NCBI GenBank assembly: GCA_038373885.1
Contig: JAWZYV010016009.1
Span: 34,719 to 98,718 of the forward strand
Direction of reading: 5' to 3'
DNA length: 64,000 bases
Origin: Cheiracanthium punctorium
Taxonomy: Eukaryota > Arthropoda > Arachnida > Araneae > Cheiracanthiidae
Position numbers and translations under genes: made by a program. Positions 59,279 to 64,000 of the stretch are shown piece by piece (within the stretch, counting starts at the first letter, position 1; each line of letters starts with the position of its first letter). The notes beneath the pieces are model-generated. The model was not told where the DNA came from. It saw only the letters and a list, made by a program, of their open reading frames with translations, and did no database searches.

Positions 59279-60786
59279 CACTCATGTCCATAAATTAAGG
59301 ATAATGAAGTTCAGGCAAAGAAAGAGAAAGAAGCAAAACAAAATTTACTTATTTGTAAAGTCTATTTATTAAACAAAAAGTAAAGAGCAAAAAAGATGCT
59401 ATATGTTTGACATAATTAATAAAAATTGCAAGTTTTACTCCCTTGACCAAATTTCAAAAAAGAACCTATTTACAAAAAACAGTATAACATGGTTAGTAGG
59501 ATGGTTAATACGGAGTATGTCTCCCGGACGATGCAATACAGGCCTGACAACGCCTAGGCATGCTGAGTATCAAATGATTAATCTGATCTTGGGGAATATT
59601 ACACCACTCATCAAGCAATGCACTCCGAAGTTCCGGTAGACAGGTGGGGGGGGGGGGTTGACGGGCTGCAATTCGTCGGCCAAGCATATCCCACACATGC
59701 TCTATTGGATTCAAGTCCGGTGAGTATGCTGGCCAATGCATACGGGTGATATCCTCCGATTGAAGGCATTCGTCTACAATGTTTGCACGGTGACGACGGG
59801 CGTTGTCATCCATAAACACAAATTCAGCACCCATGGTACCCCGAAACAAACGTACATGTTGTTCCAGAATGACATCCCGATAGATGTGGCCTGTCATCGT
59901 TACACTCTGAACATGCAGGTCAGTTCTGGAACCAAGAATAATTCCTCCCCAAACGAGCCATCCTGCACCACCGTAACGGTGTCTTTCAATGGTGTTCTCT
60001 TGGTGGTAACGGGTACCTGGCGCTCTTCAGATGAATGTCCGGCGAGAATCAGACTCCAAACTAAACCTGAACTCGTCGGAAAGCATCACACAAGACCACT
60101 GTTGCGGTGTCCACAATGCATGCTCTCTACTCCAGGTTAATCGCAGGCGACAGTGAGTTGCGGTAAGTGGAACACATCTGACAGGCCTACGAGCATATAG
60201 ACCAATGTGCCCTAAGCGTCTGTACACGGTCTGTCTTGAAACTGTCGTACCGGTAGCTGAAGAGAGCTGACAAGACAGGTCTGATGCTGTACTCCGTTTG
60301 TTTCTTTTGGCAGTAACTGCCAAATAGCAGTCCTCATTCGGCGTTGTAACTCGGGGACGACCTGTGCTGTAACGTCTACTCACATTACCATCAACTTGGA
60401 ATCGTTGCCAAAGCCTGGAGATGACACTCTGGGCGATTCCAAGTTCCTCGGATACTTCCAGCTGGGTACGTCCACATTCCAGTCGTCCGATAATTCTGCC
60501 ACGTAAAACATCATCCAAATGCTTCCTTTGTGCCATAACTATGCGGTTTTTGCACTGAAAGGCTTTCACAACGCTTGTGAACAATTTTACTTCTTTGCCA
60601 CCATTCCTTATATACCCCTCTCTTACACTCTCGTCATTGTGACGTACCATCCACGCTATCTGGTGGTTTCCTGTAATTTGCATATTCTTCTTCAAGATGT
60701 GTGTGATCATTCCACAGGTGAAATTTTTATTTTAGAGATCAATTTCTGTGTGATTCTGAATTATCCTTAATTTATGGACATGAGTG
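59279..60786 (-). mobile_element. Full-length Tc1-type transposon
   Basis: 1508 bp, bounded by TA (59277-59278 and 60787-60788) with the surrounding GATC preserved on both sides. The terminal inverted repeats are identical over 27 bp, starting CACTCATGTCCATAAATTAA. One transposase gene lies on the minus strand. Intact ends and a nearly intact gene indicate a recent insertion. Confidence 0.95.
59505..60536 (-). pseudogene. Tc1-type transposase, one nonsense codon
   Basis: Would be a 343-residue cut-and-paste transposase acting on the element's own ends in the nucleus. It begins MAQRKHLDDVLRGR. An N-terminal helix-turn-helix part (roughly residues 1-110, including LGIAQSVISRLWQRF and TTVSRQTVYRRL) would bind the ends. 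The catalytic triad is Asp154 (LSDEFRF), Asp244 (FMDDN) and Glu279 (LNPIEHVWD), with 34 residues between the last two, so DD34E. Codon 170 (60027-60029) is TGA where the family has Trp; the frame is otherwise open and unshifted. A run of G at about 59647 (Pro codons) keeps frame. It resembles copies in araneoid spiders. Confidence 0.93.
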
Positions 60787-61033
60787 TAGATCAAACTCGA
60801 ATTTTGATTGCGTAATTGAAAAGTAATTGAGTAATATTAGTTTATTGCGTCATACTAATGCTGGAAGACAAATATTACAGGACCCATTAGCAAAATTACG
60901 CCAAATGTACAAAAAGTCGCCTTTTGGCCAAATATCACCAAAATTGGCGTTAAAAATAAGTCCCCCAACAGTGGAATCAGCTAAGCTCTTGCACAATATT
61001 TCTCGAAATTTCCAGAAAACCCTATGTTAAACA
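60787..61033. other. Short stretch between two transposons
   Basis: No feature recognised; it may include the upstream end of the mariner relic that follows. Confidence 0.35.
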
Positions 61034-61790
61034 ATGGGAACACACAAAACGACATACCTGGATTTGGTACGATTTAAATACATGAGAATGTTTGAAAATC
61101 AAGGAAAGTGGGTGCCTTTAGAAATGAAACGAAGACACTTTGCAAGGCGATTTTTCACTTGTGAGCTGTTGCTTCAAATGCTGCAGAGAAACATTTTTAC
61201 ATCGGCTTGTGACTGGAAATGAGGAATGCATATTCTACAACAACCCCACGAAGAAAAAAAAAACCCACGCTATGCCCGGGCAGCCTTGGGATGGGCTTCG
61301 AAGTTAACGCCAAAGCCGAACATTCGTGTTTCGAAGGTCATGCTCTGTATCTGGTAGGACCAAAAGGGTGTAGTCTAATATGACAAGCTAAAACCTGAAA
61401 TTTGTGTACAGGCGATCTTTAAATGGTCTACAATTGACTCTCCTGATTCGTGCTTTGTGAGGAAAACGAATAAAATATCAGAAAAGATATGACGAGGTTC
61501 TTCTCCTGCATGACAATGATCGGCCTGATGTCGCAAAAGTCGTAAAAATACTTCAAACTCTCACGTGGGATTTTTTACAGCACCCGGCGTATTCTCCTGA
61601 CATTGCCCCTTCTGATTACTAGATGTTACGATGGATGCAGCACGATCTTGCATGTCACCGGTTCGATACTTTTGAAGAAATCGAAAATTGGTTCCTAACG
61701 TGGATAGCCTCAAAAGAAGAGACATTTGAGATGGAATTCAAAAATTGCCCGAGCGGTAGAAAAAAGTCAGAGATGAACAATATTTTGATT
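61034..61790 (+). pseudogene. mariner-type transposase pseudogene
   Basis: Relic of a DD34D mariner transposase. The first piece (FARRFFTCELLLQ) matches the region before the catalytic core. In another frame VTGNEECIFYNNP replaces the usual VTGDEKWI, so the first catalytic Asp is Asn (codon 61218-61220). Further on are LLHDNDRPDVAK with the second Asp, and LQHPAYSPDIAPSDY with the third. Their spacing is one residue short of 34. A stop follows SDY, then CHRFDTFEEIENWF. Several frameshifts and stops; no terminal repeats found. Confidence 0.9.
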
Positions 61791-63223
61791 AATCCGTTTA
61801 TTCATTTTGTTCTGAAAGAAATATATTTTAGACCACAAGAAGAACGGACCGAACTAATTTGTACTCCGTTTCACAAGAGCACGACTGAAGTCCAAGTCTA
61901 ATTTAAGTGAATCTTTATTTAAAATTTTAGCATGTCATTAAATAATCAATTGATACTTCATACAAAACTTTCTTCCAACTACGATTAAATTATGCTTATT
62001 ATTTTCTGAATGTTCATTTATTCATGTACAAAATCGCTGTAGGACAGAATATTTACTTTTCATATAACGTAAATATTCATTACATTACATGGAGGCTAAC
62101 TAAGAAGAATTAATACTACAAATAAAACGGTGAAGTAACATGTTTTAATAACATATATTATGGTAACTGTTAAAATAGAGAGTGGCTCGATCGAAAAATA
62201 TATGTATTTAGCAACGATTACCAGTATAGCAAAAACTGGGAAAAAAGAGACTAATATAATGCATATTCACAAAAGCTTTATTGGATTAACATCTTAAGTT
62301 AAAAGAGCCTGAAAGTACGCTATTTTAGGATAATCAGAAACCAACTATATGGCTAAAAAAACAAAAAAAAAGTCATAATGTAAGCAGAAAACTGCTAATG
62401 CTAGGGTTATGGTATTTCAACAATAACATATATTTATGATAACTAACCTTTTAAGTGATGATTTGCTATTCAATTTGGAAAAATAATGTTTGGGGTGAAA
62501 CATTCACTGTTATTATAGCTGCAGATTCTTTTTCCAAGTCATAATGAGCCGCATATGTAAAAATTTTTCCCAGCGCCACACCCAGCAATTGGATAATATC
62601 CCATTGGGAATATTTATTGCATTTTCAATTATACATGCTCGAACGGATGGACAGCAAAAACATTTTAATAAAGGCAGCGTGTGGGGAATAGAATGAAACT
62701 AACGGAAGTTGAATATAATTATTTCTCTGAAGCAATTATTAGAAAGTTCTACGCTTTGGAATGTGAAGAAACTGGTGCTGGTAATTGAATAACACGAACG
62801 TCAATAAATATGATTCATGAGGGAATCATTGTGAAAACAAATTTATCTAAAGTCAAACTCAATTGATCGGTTACAATAACACGAGTGATTTTATTACTTA
62901 ACAGCGTATATTTTAACACTTTCATGGCAAAGAAACGCACAAGAAAGTAAACTATTATTCGGGGAAAAAGAAAGTCACTCCGTTGTTTCATTTGCCAATA
63001 TTTCACCTAGCCAAAATAGGAGCTGTACTAGTCTGAAGAAATTAAGCTAGAGGAACTACTCTGCGACATATCCTCTGCTTGACAACAAGCGGTTTTTTTA
63101 ATGTATTTCGAAAGAGCTGAAAAATCAAAGTCGTAGGTTTACTTAACTAATTCAGCCCATTACATTTCTACTTTTTTTGTATGTTGAAAATTGGGTTTTT
63201 CCCATTCAAATTCATTACGGGAA
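61791..63223. other. Intergenic stretch, no gene seen
   Basis: A+T-rich. The minus frame at 62815-63006 has no domain. No repeats recognised. Confidence 0.4.
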
Positions 63224-63367
63224 TAGGGTCGGACGCGAGACGATTTTTTGCTAGACAAGACAGACATTTTTAACATTACGATATAGGGGTTTTGCGAGAC
63301 GAGACAACACTTTTAGGCTGTTTTGCGAGACGCGAGACGCCAATTTTCCGTCTCGCGTTCATCCCTA
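63224..63367. mobile_element. hAT-type miniature element, TAGGG ends
   Basis: 144 bp with ends TAGGGTCGGACGCGAGACG and CGTCTCGCGTTCATCCCTA, flanked by a perfect 8 bp duplication, TACGGGAA (63216-63223 and 63368-63375). Its interior repeats GCGAGACG and GCGAGACGCC, so it is built largely of the end motif. The open frames at 63276-63668 overlap it and are not genes. Confidence 0.87.
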
Positions 63368-63780
63368 TACGGGAACATAAAGCTGTCACGAAGAAAGAGG
63401 ACCAGTCGCTGAGAGGCACGGCTCGTCGAAATGCTTGGTGGTGGCTGAGGGCACACGTAGGACCACAAAGGGTTAAAACGTAACAAACAATAATCCTGCT
63501 TAGGCACAGCTTGTTTGTAACTAAAAAGATTGAAAATTCCTTATCATTTCTTTCCGATCCGCCTAATACTTTACTTGTATAAATTTTGCATAACGAACAC
63601 AATAGGTATTTCCAAATAAAATCTTGAACGGTAAAAAACACAAAATACGTTTTGGTACGGCCACTCATAAAGGATTCAAAGACAACTCTGAATTTGATGC
63701 TTTTAATTCACGAATAACTGATTAGCGTTTTGAGAAACACACAACTTGAAAGAAATATGAAAATACCTTATTATGTATAC

Positions 63781-64000
63781 CAGTGTTGGGCGTTAATCAA
63801 TTAATTTTTTAATCGACGTGTTAGTTGATTAAAAAAGTAATTGCGATTAAATCAATTACAATTAAATTAACTGCAATTAAACTTTTAGTTGCAGGTTACA
63901 ATTAAATTATTTGGATTAATGTATGTTAACCATCATTCGCAATTAAAATAATTGCAATTAACTTTTTTAATTATTCTATGAAACAATTAAAACTAACAAT
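63781..64000. mobile_element. hAT-like element, left end, runs off the window
   Basis: Starts CAGTGTTGGGCGTTAATCAA, a typical hAT-type terminus, followed by repeated AATTGCAATTAA-like motifs (for example AATTAACTGCAATTAAAC, ATAATTGCAATTAAC). The right end lies beyond 64000, so length and target duplication cannot be read. Confidence 0.65.

Noticed and set aside
63276..63668. 130-residue minus-strand open frame
   Set aside because: Overlaps a hAT-type miniature element with a clear 8 bp duplication, so it is a by-product.

Overview
The window looks like intergenic DNA from a chelicerate, most likely an orb-weaving spider. It is A+T-rich (about two thirds by eye). I could support no intact host protein gene on either strand: the longest open frames either belong to decayed transposases or show no family features. 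The spider assignment rests mainly on the Tc1-type transposase at 59505-60536, which resembles copies I know from araneoid spider genomes. The mix of hAT, piggyBac-like, Tc1/mariner and tRNA-derived elements fits an arthropod.

Layout. 1-5.4 kb: hAT and TTAA-target miniature elements, a dispersed repeat and a piggyBac-like miniature element. 5.5-9.3 kb: a candidate TATA/initiator promoter followed by sequence with splice-like signals. 10.5-20.6 kb: the most unusual region, a diverged tandem series of noncoding units. Each has a conserved 85-89 nt RNA-like hairpin (10625, 16767, 20281); the second and third units also share further islands in the same order. 20.6-30 kb: featureless A+T-rich DNA with scattered miniature elements and one candidate microRNA-like foldback (30248-30311). 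30.8-31.8 kb: a Tc1 pseudogene. 32-48 kb: a dense field of inverted-repeat miniature elements, including a 162 bp family with 6 bp target duplications, a 2.6 kb ACTAGCTG element and a perfect 51 bp-arm palindrome (42980-43085). 48.8-51.5 kb: tRNA-derived SINEs and more miniature elements. 52.06-57.07 kb: three head-to-tail ACTAGCTG elements filled with a 156 bp satellite. 57-64 kb: a piggyBac-like element, a SINE, a nearly intact Tc1 element spoiled by one nonsense codon, a mariner pseudogene and two hAT-type elements.

Nothing here forms an operon or pathway. The biology that can be read is (a) successive DNA-transposon invasions, (b) several kinds of long foldback, and (c) a possible noncoding RNA locus at about 5.5-20.6 kb whose hairpins keep pairing despite sequence change. 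Items marked low confidence are hypotheses from reading alone; no alignment, folding or database search was run.
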